A stretch of DNA of 64,000 nucleotides, taken from assembly GCA_010093685.1 (NCBI GenBank), contig MU006221.1:62001-126000 (forward strand), read 5' to 3'. Positions 44,223 through 55,293 of the stretch are shown here, one piece after another (the first letter of the stretch is position 1; each line of letters opens with the position of its first letter). A program made the translations under genes and the position numbers. This DNA comes from Ophiobolus disseminans (Eukaryota; Ascomycota; Dothideomycetes; Pleosporales; Phaeosphaeriaceae). The notes beneath the pieces are model-generated. The model was not told where the DNA came from. It searched no databases and saw only the letters and a program-made list of their open reading frames with translations.

Positions 44223-45064
44223 CTCGAGCAATGGAGTATGTTTCAGCTACTCCAGAAGATAGGCGAGGAGGTATTAACCTATTTCAAGCGTGCGAAAGAC
44301 ACTCGAAGCGCGTCCCGACTCATAGACCGCCTTTCGAACAACCACGGGGCATGCACTGTATGCGTCGGACAACGCAAACAGAAGGAAGGGACGGGGTTTG
44401 TCGCGTCAAATAAGGATGGAATAAGCAACGTAATGCATGTCACGAGATTGGAAAATGATGATGGGTGTGAAGGTGTAGAGCCAAACACGCTTATGACGTG
44501 TGTCCGTGGCCGCTTACGTAAGGTAGCTTGGCAAGCGAAAGCACCCAGGCAACTAACAACCCCGAACCCGAATTTCATCTCAACGCAGAAAACTCAGGGG
44601 TCAAAGCACAAAACGAGAGCAATACAGCCTGGTATATCATTCAGGTTACAGGACAGAGGTTGAAGCAGAATAAATCGTCCGTCCGAGCAATGATCGTACT
44701 AAATTGGTGTTGACGGGTTGCGCAAGTAGTGAGGCAGGACGGTGCAGGCAAAAGTCTACCGTCAAGCATATAAGAAGGGGACGCTGGAACCGCAGGAGGT
44801 GTCCGAATCGGCTACGGAGATCCTGCTGTCCTGAAGCCACGATACGACGAGCCAGCATATGTGAAACTCTCGGCGGCACGCTTTGAGGATCACACTTCTG
44901 CGAGGTACTATTGATCGAATGTAGCATGTTTCGTCCTTTTACGAAGTAGTGAGAGCGCAAAGTGACGATGTTTTGGAGGTGTTGATAGGCCTTGAAGCGG
45001 TACTGGACGCGTCCAAGTACATCCGACAATTCGCAAACTTTCAATCTACCTATAACCCCAAGCA
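44223..45064. other. Intergenic region, no confident gene
   Basis: This is the upstream region of the F-box gene at 44222 and the 3' flank of the 2EXR-like gene at 45065. Short frames on both strands (for example 44646-45065, minus) have no supporting features. Confidence 0.45.
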
Positions 45065-45925
45065 TTATACTCGTTGCTCATCCACCACCACATCCAACGT
45101 TGAAGCATCATACCATTGCATCGCGATTTCATCTACATCATTCGCCGAATACATGCCACCCCATTGCATCTGCTTACACACAATGCTGACTTCCTTGCCC
45201 CTCGCCCTGAACTTCACATCCAGCCACTCTTTTACCTGCCTCGCTCGATCATGGCTCATCGGTTGCTCCCAATCATGGAAGCCGAACTCTAAGACCTCCA
45301 AACTCGGTAGATCCGTAAGCTTGTGTAGTTGGTGCATGAGGATGATATTGTCGAGGTTCTCGTACGCATTGACCGAGCTGCTCAGCGACGAAATGGCCAA
45401 ACTCGGCACCGTCCCTGGATCTGAGTATTCATCGCCCAGCATGACGAACAAGTACTTCAGGTTAGGGAGCATCGAAACAAGTTCATAGCCTTTGATCTGT
45501 TCAGGGCCATGGAAGTTGCGGAACGACATGTTACAGATGGAGCGGTAGCCTGATCCGGATGGGAAGGTCGCAAGCCACCTGCGGATCCAACATGTTGTGC
45601 TAACGTTGAAGCTGATGGGCATGATGCGCGTCAGGAAGTACGGCGTGGTTTCATCGTAGAGTTGCTGAGATGCGATGCAGATGGGCGGCAGAGACTTGAT
45701 GGGTGTTGTCACGATGCGCTCTTGGACATCGTGATGGCGGTTGAAGTCGAGACGCTCTAGGGAGAACGAGTCGAAGACGTGTCTGATGATTTCGTCTCGA
45801 AGTTCGCGTGGTAGGCGCAGAAGGCGGGACTGTTCCTCCATATTTGAATGGTTGTTGTGTTGGGTAGGTAGCTTCGCGAGGTGCGGCCCAAAGAACTCGT
45901 AGATTAGCGAATGAGGCAGTGGCAT
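45065..45925 (-). CDS. 2EXR/F-box-like protein
   Basis: 286 residues from ATG at 45925; an internal ATG at 45841 would give 258 and place the domain at the N-terminus. The motif LLRLPRELRDEIIRHVF at about 35-51 is the characteristic start of the 2EXR/F-box-like domain of Dothideomycete proteins. It is followed by PPICIASQQLYDETTPYFLTR, the second conserved block. The C-terminal part has hydrophobic strands (LPNLKYLFVMLGDEY, LPSLEVLEFGFHDWE). There is no signal peptide. The molecular role is unknown; it is probably a protein-interaction adaptor. Single exon, complete. Confidence 0.75.
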   Translation of the reverse strand: MPLPHSLIYEFFGPHLAKLPTQHNNHSNMEEQSRLLRLPRELRDEIIRHVFDSFSLERLDFNRHHDVQERIVTTPIKSLPPICIASQQLYDETTPYFLTRIMPISFNVSTTCWIRRWLATFPSGSGYRSICNMSFRNFHGPEQIKGYELVSMLPNLKYLFVMLGDEYSDPGTVPSLAISSLSSSVNAYENLDNIILMHQLHKLTDLPSLEVLEFGFHDWEQPMSHDRARQVKEWLDVKFRARGKEVSIVCKQMQWGGMYSANDVDEIAMQWYDASTLDVVVDEQRV

Positions 45926-46676
45926 GCTAGGACGAAGGAGGCAAGGTGGAATTATGCTTAGCGTGTGATGTCGCGCTCAGCCTTGTCATCAAGTCCACCA
46001 CAACTCTGCGGCCATCTCCTTACTATCAGCTCGTTGCAACTAGAGCTTGGGAAGAAGGCGGCACTCTCTCACGGAGAATGGGACCACATTATTCTTAAGG
46101 TTAGGTACACTCACGGTATTTCGCAGTGCGGGATGCTGAACTCATACGACTGCAAGGCCGTACATGCATACCCACCATCTTCTGCTTCAATGTACGAAAG
46201 TTCGTTAACTCTATACAGGCATCTACTTTTTGATCAATATTACTAGTACCATTGTTCTCCGCGAAACTAGCGAGGTGGCGGATCGCTATCTGACGACTTC
46301 TCGTCGTGCTATTAGTTCCTTCTGCGTGATGCTTTTCTTAGGCAGGCACAGCTAGTGTCGACAAAAGTAAGCCGCCCCAGCTTAGCAAGATAAGCAGTAT
46401 GCCATTTGACATAGGCTAGGCCTAATTGGCTTTTGCGAAAACAGATTGTCAACTCGCCAATCATTGATGACGGATCAATTTACGCGACCGTCATTGATCT
46501 TTTGTGGACCAATCACGCACAACAAGGCGTCCCACCTTCCTCTGGGCAGTCTCGGAAGGATTCACAGATGCAAGGCAGCCGCAAGGATACCACGCGCTGA
46601 CATAAAATAAGACCTACAGATCAGCCCCTTCCCGAAACTTCTCAGGTCGATCGCAACCGCATCCCATCCCATCACG
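45926..46676. other. Divergent intergenic region between two F-box-type genes
   Basis: 750 bases lie between the starts of the genes at 45925 (minus) and 46677 (plus). The stretch 46370-46480 is somewhat AT-rich and repetitive in feel, but no defined repeat was found. No gene is seen. Confidence 0.4.
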
Positions 46677-48022
46677 ATGGGTAATATGCTCTCCTCTAAA
46701 GAAGCCGAGGATGACAATTGGAAAAGCGACGCTCGTTACGCTATGGAGTCTGGAACGTACTGTATTATTTGTGGTGGACCATTCGACTTGGAAGGCGATG
46801 TCTATAATCTGGATCCGAAAGAGCCGCGATATCAGGCATGTTTGTCTCTAAACATTCCGCGCAAACACTGATTTGTACACCAGTGGGTCTACGACTTCCG
46901 TCTTTTGGGGCATACTCATGATGTTGAACGTCACCGAGCCACGAGTGGTAATAACAGGTGAATCAAATGGTGCTTGAACCTCTGAGCCAGACTCACTATT
47001 TCAGTAGACCTCGCAACACGTCGAGCGTTGAAGATGTCTTTCTCTCCGAAAGAGCCTCTTTTAGCATGAGCGGTGCGGGGATATTTGAGGTAGTGGACGA
47101 GAGCGGCACAGATGACATTTGGTACAACACTTTGTGGTATAAACCAGCCTCCACTAGCTCTCTGTTTGCACTACACGAAGCTTGCATTGAGACGAGCTGC
47201 AGAGCGCTTGACCGTCTTCGAGGCGGGGCGACCCCGTCGCTTGCGATGCTGTATCAATTCCTGAACGCTCGTTTCCTTGCGAGCCATGCGCATGCTCATC
47301 CGAAGGATGATACTGCGAACGACATCTTCGACTTGTGTCGAGTCTCCTACTCATGCGGGCCACGGAGTGTGTTGGCGATGACTCGTCTGGAATGGTGGGG
47401 CGGAGAATACGATGTATGAGACTTGAAGATAACCTGAGCGCAGCTAACAATTGAGCAGAGGTTCTATGCGAATCCTCTGGACATTCCAGATCTTGAGGCA
47501 TTCGTTTTCAATGTTCTAGTGGCATCATCACATGAGCAAGACTCAGGCTCGAAAATGGTGTTGACCATGCAAGAACCTCGGGGAATTGAACGTCTTCCGA
47601 CTGAGTTGTTTGACATCATACGCACTTACTTACCACCCAAATCCGTCATCAAGCTTCACAGGACATCAAAGACATTAGCCACAAAGGTACCACTACACAA
47701 CGCTTTCTGGCGCGACGGCCTCCACGATGGTAGCCTGCATCCGCATATATGGGACCTCGACATAAAACGGATCGAAACGTTCCGCCAAGAATCTAACATA
47801 ACGTTCTCGGCCAGTGATTGGGACTGGCGAAGTGTGGCAAAGCTGCTGGCAATGAAGCGCTTTCCAGTCACTGGCCGGGATGCTCGTTTGGACGATATGC
47901 CGCTCGGGTTCTGGAATCGATGTAGGATATGGAGTGTCATCGAGGAAGCACTGATACATGGGCGCGAGTGGCCACCTGCCCAAAGGCGAAGGGACAGTGG
48001 CTTTGAAGTTTCGAAGACATAG
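46677..48022 (+). CDS. F-box protein, four exons including a GC-AG intron
   Basis: Exons 46677-46835, 46884-46957, 47005-47413 and 47459-48022 give 401 residues. The first intron starts GCATGT, not GT; only the GC..AG splice joins RYQ to WVYDFRLLGH in frame. The N-terminal half carries CIICGGPFD, then the Asp/Pro-rich DPKEPRYQWVYDFRLLG and a FARLEWWGGEYD-type block (here TRLEWWGGEYD followed by RFYANPLDIPDLEAF). The F-box is at about 240-275 (IERLPTELFDIIRTYLPPKSVIKLHRTSKTL). This layout is, as far as I recall, a lineage-expanded family in Dothideomycetes. It is an SCF adaptor by domain; the target is unknown. Confidence 0.75.
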
Positions 48023-48123
48023 CACTTCAGCATTCGATGAAGAACAACAAGGACTGCACTTGCTTAGGCAGATACATGGACGGATCAAAGTTGCGATAAA
48101 CCGACCTTAACCACCTCAAGACT

Positions 48124-49004
48124 CTACATACACTTATCCACCAGGCCACCATCTGCCATCGCCTTGACAAAGGCCTCCCAGCTCGAGCCAAAGTTTTCGT
48201 AAAATCTCGACGTCGCACTCGTCAGAAACAGATACTTGGCTCGGTCACGTAACGAAACGACCAGCTCAGCGACCTTTTCCTCAGGGACTGAATAGAGCAT
48301 GTAGCACGTTCGTGAGCGGACATATGGCGAGTTCGCAAGCCACGCCTGATACTCGGTAGTGTTGAACTCAGCATAAGAGGTTTCCACAACCACGCTGATG
48401 TCCGGCCCTGGATTGGCATTCGCGAATGGTTTCTCCACAGCAGTTCCGGGATTATGGATGACCTGCCACCAAATGAGCATCTCGGCGCGTGCGAGAAGAT
48501 CATCACTCACAATCTGGTCACCACGTATGCCCTTCGATTGTCTTGCACATCGATCGACGGAATCCAGATATTGCATCACCTGATCCGAGTACACATTGAC
48601 CACCTCGTCAACGAAGATACCGTTCATCGCAAGCTCAGCGTTCTCGTCTATTGTCGGCCTAGACGCATATGTGAGGATATCCAATTCGACGTCGCTTGCA
48701 GGCCTCTTGCAATAGTCCGCCCGAACGTATCCCACGGTTTGCACGTTCTTGTAACCGTTCAACTTCGGGATCTCGCGCGCATAGTCCTCGTTTGGCATCC
48801 ACCAAGGAGGGTATCCCGGGCCATTATGAGGATTGATAGTGCAGAGGAAGCGGAGATTTGGATGCGCTCTAATGCTGCATTGCGTTAGTAACGTGTGTTG
48901 CAGTCTATTGGGAATATGAAGCCGAACGCAGCGTATAGTGCATCCCATGCTCCTGGATCAGGGTAGATGTATAGTGGGAGCAAGATAGCTTGATCTGTCG
49001 ACAT
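48124..49004 (-). CDS. Spherulation-specific family 4 (spherulin-4-like) protein
   Basis: Exon 1 (49004-48928) and exon 2 (48868-48124) flank a 59-base intron with a perfect TACTAAC branch site and a weak donor (GTTCGG). They give 273 residues. The start MSTDQAILLPLYIYPDPGAW leads directly into the family's first conserved block. Then come LRFLCTINPHNGPG, VQTVGYVRADY, a GIFVDEV block, VIHNPGT and the VVVETSYAEF segment, the usual family order. The fold is expected to be a TIM-barrel-like glycosidase relative, but the activity is not established for fungal members. No signal peptide is seen. The neighbour at 49194-50553 is a diverged tandem relative. Confidence 0.82.
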
Positions 49005-49193
49005 TGTGAAAAGGGAGAAGGGATACGGTGTCTTAGGAAGAGTACGTGTCCTTTTAACCTCCCATTTAACAGGATGACTAAGCAAGCAATTGTCCCAAAC
49101 TCCCTTCACGCAGCACTTAACAGATTTAACATAAACATTACATGCTCCGCTAAGCCAGTACGAAACAAGGGCTTCAACAACCTCGTTCTCATT

Positions 49194-50553
49194 TCACCAA
49201 GCCACGCTTAGCCATTGCTCTAAAAGCGATCCATATCCTGCATACTCGTCCTCAACCAGATCCGTCATGTACAGCCACTGCACATCTCTTCTCACTCTTT
49301 CAACAACTTTCCTTAGTCCGCCACGGCCCAGATCATTCGGTATAGAGCGCACCAGCATTGCGAAGTCCTTTCGGTCGCCCTTCGCCTCTCTCACTTGCGC
49401 ATGTAGCGTCTCCCTACTTGGCATGTTGTCGTAGATACCTTCATACACAACAACCATATCTGGTCGATCCGCCATCAACCCCACATCCGGCACTCTCCCG
49501 GGGTTATGCATTACTAAGCCCTCGCCTGGACCAGCCCACCCGTCCGTATGCCTCACCGTCACACTCACGTTCCTCAAGTATGCTGCAGCCACTCCCTCGT
49601 CATCATCCTCCCACGGCGTCTGATCGAAGTAGATGTCATGCAGCGCCAGACCTTCTGTTACGTTCTGCCAACCAGCATAAGTCGCGATCTGAGCGCGCAC
49701 GGTCGTGTTCGTTGCATTGCCGTGTGAGGTATCGATGTACCCGAGTGTCTGCATATTCGGAAAGACCTTGAGTTTCTTGATGGCGTCGATGTATGTGGCG
49801 GGTGGCCATGTGAAGTTTCCAGGGCCGTTTGAGAGACTCACGACGACGGTGAAGCGGGTGTCGCGGTACTTCACTACCCTGCAACTCTGGTGTCAGACTC
49901 AGTTCAAATACGGGATTGATGCGCACGACATACGTATCGTACAACCGCTGTCATGAGCCTTCAATCGGATCTACATAGAACGGCATAAGAACGCTGATCG
50001 GAAGTGGCTTCAAGTACTTTTGTGGTAGAATGGCGGCGAGCGGGATGATGATCGCGAGCAGAATGGCAATCGCGAATGTCACGCCGAAAGCGAGTACATG
50101 GTCATTCATCCTAGGTTTCTTCGGCTCTTCTTTGCGCGTGTACGAGCTACCGGGCTGGTACTGGCTTAGCATCGTCGAAGTAGACCCCCCATTCAGCGTG
50201 TATGGCTTCGGACGAATAGGCCTTTCAGTCACTCTGACGGCTTTTTGGGGCTATTGCGGGACTTCAAGATACCGAGCACTTATTCTCTCCCTAGTCTTCT
50301 CTGGTGAATCGAGGTACTGCGTTGGTGTATCTGCACGCTGTGTCGAGCGCCGTTGTCTGCGGGGCGGTATCGCGAGGCTGAAGGGGCTTGAGACATCGCG
50401 GTTTGAGGAGGATGCACGCCATTCGGATCGGTATGAAGAAAGAGATTGGATGTGTGGGGCTGGGAGAGACATTCTCGACATGTGTGGGAAGTTGTAGCCG
50501 CTGTTGATCTCGGGTAGTGCTGTTCGGATGGTGTGTGATGTTGGTAACTGCAT
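49194..50553 (-). pseudogene. Membrane-anchored spherulin-4-like gene with in-frame stops
   Basis: Exon 2 (49878-49194) joins exon 1 through a 55-base intron with an ideal GTATGT donor (intron 49879-49933). Upstream, one continuous frame runs to an ATG at 50553. It encodes a basic, Ser/Arg-rich cytosolic tail, a transmembrane helix (HVLAFGVTFAIAILLAIII) and an outside SSF4 domain (SVLMPFYVDPIEGS..., TRFTVVVSLSNGPG, MQTLGYIDTSHGN, LVMHNPG). Two stops interrupt it. A TGA falls just after EGS, at the position where the neighbouring paralogue has Trp (GAW). A TAG falls after EVPQ, near 50250. Both differ from a sense codon by one transition. Either the gene is dead, or the TGA is read through and the TAG removed by an unusually short intron. 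Confidence 0.65.
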
Positions 50554-50869
50554 TCCTCGCTTCTATGACAACGTCTCCGCACACCATCATGAATGAACCA
50601 AGGGATAGCTCAACCTTCTGGTCAACATAGACCTTCTGGCGTAGCTTGCTACATTTCACAGTCCTTGGTGGCTCTTCTCGTGCCACCAGACGATATCGTG
50701 GTGGCTCCAATACGTTATGGCTAGATCAAAAGTTGCTGTAAATAGTCTGAATAATCCTGGCAGAACGATCATCCAGTTCTCAGGCCCTTCATATCAGACT
50801 CCCTTCTGAAGAACCCTCGAACTGAGCGTACCCATGTAGCTTAGCTGGCTTCCTAGGTGGGCGTGCAGC

Positions 50870-51329
50870 ATGACATTTTTGAATAGGAGCCGAGTCTATG
50901 CAAAAGAAATATTAAGCGCGCCTAATGAAATATCATTGCAATATGACAACGTTGAGAACCTTCTAGAAAAAGCAGTTGTAAGTGTTTGGCCCCTCAGTTG
51001 AGCCCCGAATATCTAACACGAGTTAGAAAATCATCCGGGGCATCGAACCGGAAGCCATCGACCGGGTGAAGTTAGACGTTCAGCCAATTTTGGAATCCGA
51101 TCTGACGGAGCTGGTCGTGATGGGTATCGAAATCTTGACTTACCTGAGAGGGCATGTCCGTCGATCTCGGTTCCGGGACGGAGTGTGGGCGTTGGGCGAT
51201 AAAAGGAATCAAGATGTGGAGATTTTGTTGAGAATAATTGGGTTCAGTCCAGGTTGGTGGAAGGTAGGCTCGCGGTACTTGCCGTACGTGGAGGAACAGC
51301 CCCACTGTAACGTCCTCGTTACTGTTTAG
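50870..51329 (+). CDS. Small two-exon hypothetical protein
   Basis: Exon 1 (50870-50977) starts ATG ACA TTT TTG and encodes 36 codons. A 49-base intron (GTAAGT donor, CTAAC branch, GTTAG acceptor) leads to exon 2 (51027-51329). The joined protein has 136 residues and no stop at the junction. It is charged and helical (NVENLLEKAVKIIRG, LESDLTELVVMGIEILTYL), then Trp/Tyr-rich near the end (GFSPGWWKVGSRYLPYV). No signal peptide or known domain. The near-ideal splice sites and phase match are the main support. Confidence 0.5.
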
Positions 51330-54277
51330 ACGAGCTGGACAAACAGAACAACACGGTAGTCAATACAATACGTTGTAGCCACCCCGCCTCGTCCCTCTCC
51401 TTACCAGGTCAAACATGGTAGTCATACTACTAGAGGGACTTTGTTCCAATACAAGGCATTTTGTAGCGCTAATACCAACTTCATTCAGCACCTTCTAGAG
51501 CTTTTGAAGTTTATGATTGTCTACCTTGCTATCTTGGATACACCATTGACAGCCTCCAGGAACACCTATAGCCCTCCTCTTCTCAGCTCGACACCATACT
51601 GTAGGCCTACGGCAAGCTATGACGTTCTTGACTCATGTCCGCTACAGTCATCTACTCTTATCTCAACTCTCTCCGGCTCGCAGCCTTCGTAATCTTCAGC
51701 AACACACTCCTACGTATGCACAATATCGTGCCAGTCGCAGATGAGATAATAGTGCGCTTGGCAGATGACATAGCGCTGCACACAGGTGTCTGGCTTTTTA
51801 GATTCAGCAGCAGGGGGTGTAGCGGCTGGCATTGGGGCGCTGAGGTTGTTTTCGTCTGATATTCAGTCAGCCTCAATGTCCAAAGTCCACCCAGCAGCAT
51901 CTTTACCTTGGATTGGTAGTTCTGTTAGTAATACGGCGTTCTTCTTGATCTAATTTCAGCCTGCGGTAGTCAGTCCTGCATTGATCCTGTCAGATAATAG
52001 GGTTCTGATAAGAATGATAAGTGTTGGGGTTCAACGTGTATATTGTTGTGTCTGTGGTGCAGTCTCTTGAGGGATAAGACGGAAGGCCACCCTGTCCTAG
52101 TCCCTCTTAGGACTAGGGGGTCTATGGAACATGCCATCTGCAACTCTGTTCCCTTCCACCCAAATCTACCTCATGTCTGACAGATCCCTACTTCAAAGCA
52201 GTGACTTGCTCAGGTACTGGAGGATATTGGTGAGGAGAAGGAGACAGAAAGTATCGAGTCCAAGGTATATATTGCTACTCATTTACCACTAACGCAGCAC
52301 TAATCGCACGCCGATTCCTAGCTTGCAAATCCCACGCGAATCCTACATAACACTGGAGAAGTTCAAGTACAAGGAACCGACATCACTGCGCAGGCATGAC
52401 AGCTGTTAAGGGGCTTCGATGATTGAAGGGACAGATAGCGAAGACCGGTTAGTCGACGAGTATGGAACAGGCACACGGTAAACCAGTGCCATCTGATGGT
52501 CTCAATTCGTCCTTGGGACTTGGAGAAAAGACCTTTTTCGAGGTCCCATATCGATACATCGGTTTTGACTTGGTTGAGCGAAAAGCCCTCGCGGCTTGGT
52601 GCCGGGACATTTTGTATGGGCGAAAACCTGGAGCCTCCAAGAGGACGCCCATACTGGTGAGCCTCACCCTTAGGGCGAGCCCACGGAGGCTACGTAAAGC
52701 ACGGGCCCTCGAAGTAAGTGAGACAGCTGTACCGGTAAGGGCCAGGCGAGGAGGGTGTCCGCGAAGACTCCAAGTACCGTGATTTTGGCAATATTCGTCA
52801 GCGCTGCGCAGTCTGCGTGAGGACAAACTGGGTGCGGCAACACATTGCAGCAGTGACTGGTTTTGCGAAATGCGACTTCCGAAACCGCACTTTGCAGGTG
52901 CCGAATCACGCCACACGAACGAACTTGACATTCTAGAGCCTGCGTAGACATGCCCATAGTAAGAACACCTATGGGCATATACACGGAGCCTACGCAGAAT
53001 TAATGGGAAGTTGAAGTCGGGCGCGCGGCGAATCACTCATGCTGTGGATGATGGGAGAAAAAGTTCAGATTCCGCTTTCCTTCCTCCTTACCCCACACGA
53101 ATGAGAGCAACATCCTATAGGCTCCACCAACACGCCCATATAAGCGATGTATATGGGCATGTGCGTGGAGCCTCCCGGATCTGGCGCAACAGGGTGGGAC
53201 GTCGCGTGACCACTTTATGAACTAGTGTTGGTATACCGGTACCCGAACCAAACCTGTGTAGTGCCTCACAAAAAATCAGGTGTCTTTTTGCCGGTACATC
53301 AACGCCAGCCGTCAGTTGTAAGGTGATTCGAACGGCACACTCTGATATGATATACATCATTGAGGTGTATCTGGATGCTATATCAAGAGGCCAATACGCG
53401 GAGATTAGTGCTTGCAGTATACCAAATAACGTGCTTTCTCCGTATATACGGATGATCCTTTCCATCTATTCCACATTCAATACCAATCCTACGTGATATA
53501 ATCTCTATCATCATCTCACGACGAGCCTTGCTGTATACATTCCTGTTACAGATCTGTTTACATCATGTCTTCACGGAGTGCTGGGGGAAACACGAGATCG
53601 GCCCTTTAGCTAGGCTGAGATGGAGACTACAGTACTAGGCGTGCTTGTCTGATGCGTCTCTAAGGGCCAAACTCGACTTTCCCCCGTGTTTTACGGGTGC
53701 AATCACCATGTGCAAGCAGGAATGTATGCAGCGATACTAACAGCTAAGCGCGAGAAGGCTTAGAATGTTTTTTGAGACGTAAACAGTGAACCGAAAATAT
53801 GCTTCACAAACCGGGAGATAGAAGTGTACAGCTAATTGCGATGCCCCTGAAATTTGGCTTCCAAGGATATATCGGCATGCTATTCTCTGCAATTAATTCC
53901 ATGATTGCTTTCCTTTAATTATACAGCACTCAGCAAACGAATTCTCGAATACATAACCATCGCAATACGCGCTTTTTGAGGAAAATACACTTCAATCTTG
54001 TGTACACATCTAATTGCGCCAACAATGACGAAGTCTGCGCGGTTTCGTCACTGTGAGAGACAAGAAGAGCATGCATAGCTTTCCTTTCCTAGGCAACGAC
54101 GCAGGTCATGAGGAGGCACTTCCGTGACGTTGCTCAGCTTCCCTCGTTTTTCCCTTCAAACCCTTTGTATATATTCTTGAGCCCTAGCTCGAATACGCAC
54201 CACAGATCCTTTCAACTGCATCTGTTTAACATCTGAGAATATACATACCAAGACGAGTACTTCAACCTTAGTATAGG
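51330..54277. other. 2.9-kb gene-free stretch with palindrome cluster
   Basis: No gene model could be supported. The stretch holds the three-palindrome cluster at 52614-53173. A perfect short inverted pair (gtccta / taggac) sits near 52100-52115. From about 53830 to 54020 the sequence is AT-rich. The final 150 bases hold a TATA-like run (tatatattc, about 54167) ahead of the broken gene at 54406. It resembles a decayed repeat-bearing gap. Confidence 0.45.
52614..53173. repeat. Cluster of three short palindromes with a GCCCATA core
   Basis: Inverted pair 1: gtatgggcg (52614-52622) and cgcccatac (52646-52654). Pair 2: atgcccatag (52950-52959) and ctatgggcat (52969-52978), flanked by tgcgtag and ctacgca. 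Pair 3: gcccatat (53134-53141) and atatgggc (53151-53158), flanked by a perfect outer pair aggctccac (53119-53127) and gtggagcct (53165-53173). The words ggagcct and gcccata recur in all three, so they look like members of one small palindromic family. Confidence 0.6.
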
Positions 54278-54405
54278 ACTTCCGCGACTTCCACAACCAC
54301 AACTTGCACAGCTATAATTACAGCTTCCGCAACTCCCACAACTACAACTTCTAGAACTTCTAAAACTTCCACAACTTCCACGACATCGACATCTTCGACT
54401 TCGAG
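54278..54405 (+). repeat. Low-complexity acttcc/acaact region
   Basis: About 130 bases are built from variants of acttcc, acaact and cttcga in roughly three-base phase (for example acttccacaacttccacgac). It lies immediately before the ATG at 54406, so it would be the leader of that gene. It is likely a degenerate microsatellite. Confidence 0.6.
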
Positions 54406-54986
54406 ATGGTATCGACTTCGGCTGAGCTTGAAGATCTCCTAGCCGCCGTCCAAATCGCGCTTCCAGACGAATTACCCGAAGACTTTCCTCTCGCTGCCCT
54501 GTGAACTCCGCATCCAAATATACCACCACACCATCTCCATTCGTGCTGCGCCCTATTTCTGACGACCTGGAGGATGCGGCGCCGCTTGATGCGAGGCAGA
54601 TGGAGAGACTGGGGATGGGTGGAAAGGGACGCACATCCAGCCTGTTCTTACATAGCATGAAGCTCATGGCTGTGACGGTGTTTCAGCGCCAGGCGCACAT
54701 GCGGCAGGTGTTGATTGGGGAGGACTATGGGATCGCGGGGCGGATGCAGTTTTTGAAGGTAGATTTGGGGCTCGTGGAGGGCCCGCTGGTGCCTTGTTCG
54801 ACGAGCTTGCATTATGCGTGGAAGGATGTTGTGCAGAAGGGGGTGGCGGGGAGGGATGTAGTGTGGAGGGATGTGGAGTGGAGGAAGAGGGTTCTTAGGT
54901 GGGCGACGGATGACGATCATCCGTATTATAGTGAGGATGAGGAGGATACTGGGTATGAGTATTTGGAGAAGGATATTATAGGGTGA
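54406..54986 (+). pseudogene. Broken 2EXR-like gene
   Basis: The ATG at 54406 opens MVSTSAELEDLLAAVQIAL and stops after 33 codons. In the next frame, from 54482, the DNA reads LSLPCELRIQIYHHTIS, the usual first block of 2EXR/F-box-like proteins. In the third frame, from about 54535, it continues RPISDDLEDAAPLDARQ and stays open to a TAG at 54984-54986. Three frames in sequence with no splice signals between them indicate two small insertions or deletions, or sequencing errors. The last part is acidic (YYSEDEEDTGYEYLE). A TATA-like run lies about 240 bases upstream. Function unknown. Confidence 0.5.
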
Positions 54987-55293
54987 TTAGTTATTGGGGG
55001 GAGGTTGGGAGGGTTTGAGAGAAAGGCCTGTTTTGAGGGATTTGAGATGGTGTATAAAAAGGGAACAATGGAAACGATAGCATTGAATGAACGTTTGATT
55101 ACGTCCGAAGTCATCTGACATGGTACGAAAACATACTACCGCAGGCTACGCCCAGCCGTATCAGCCCGCCGTCACGGTCTATACATACCTCCCAAACAAA
55201 CCGCCCGTCCCTCCCATACACATGGCCAGAGGTCTTCGCACACCCACGCTGCTCTCCTTGCGCACCTCTTCATACCACAACGACCTCCCCGCC

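Noticed and set aside
44646..45065. 139-codon minus-strand frame after the 2EXR-like gene
   Set aside because: No motifs and it abuts the 3' end of a better-supported gene.
50238..50276. A 39-base GT..AG segment that would remove the TAG upstream of the spherulin-4 membrane gene
   Set aside because: Too short for a normal fungal intron and without a branch site; kept only as an alternative in the pseudogene entry.
52022..52029. LTR-like start tgttgggg with nearby purine tract
   Set aside because: No matching second LTR, primer-binding site or retroelement coding was found.
53324..53332. tRNA-like word gattcgaac
   Set aside because: No acceptor or anticodon stems can be drawn around it; no tRNA or rRNA gene was found anywhere in the window.
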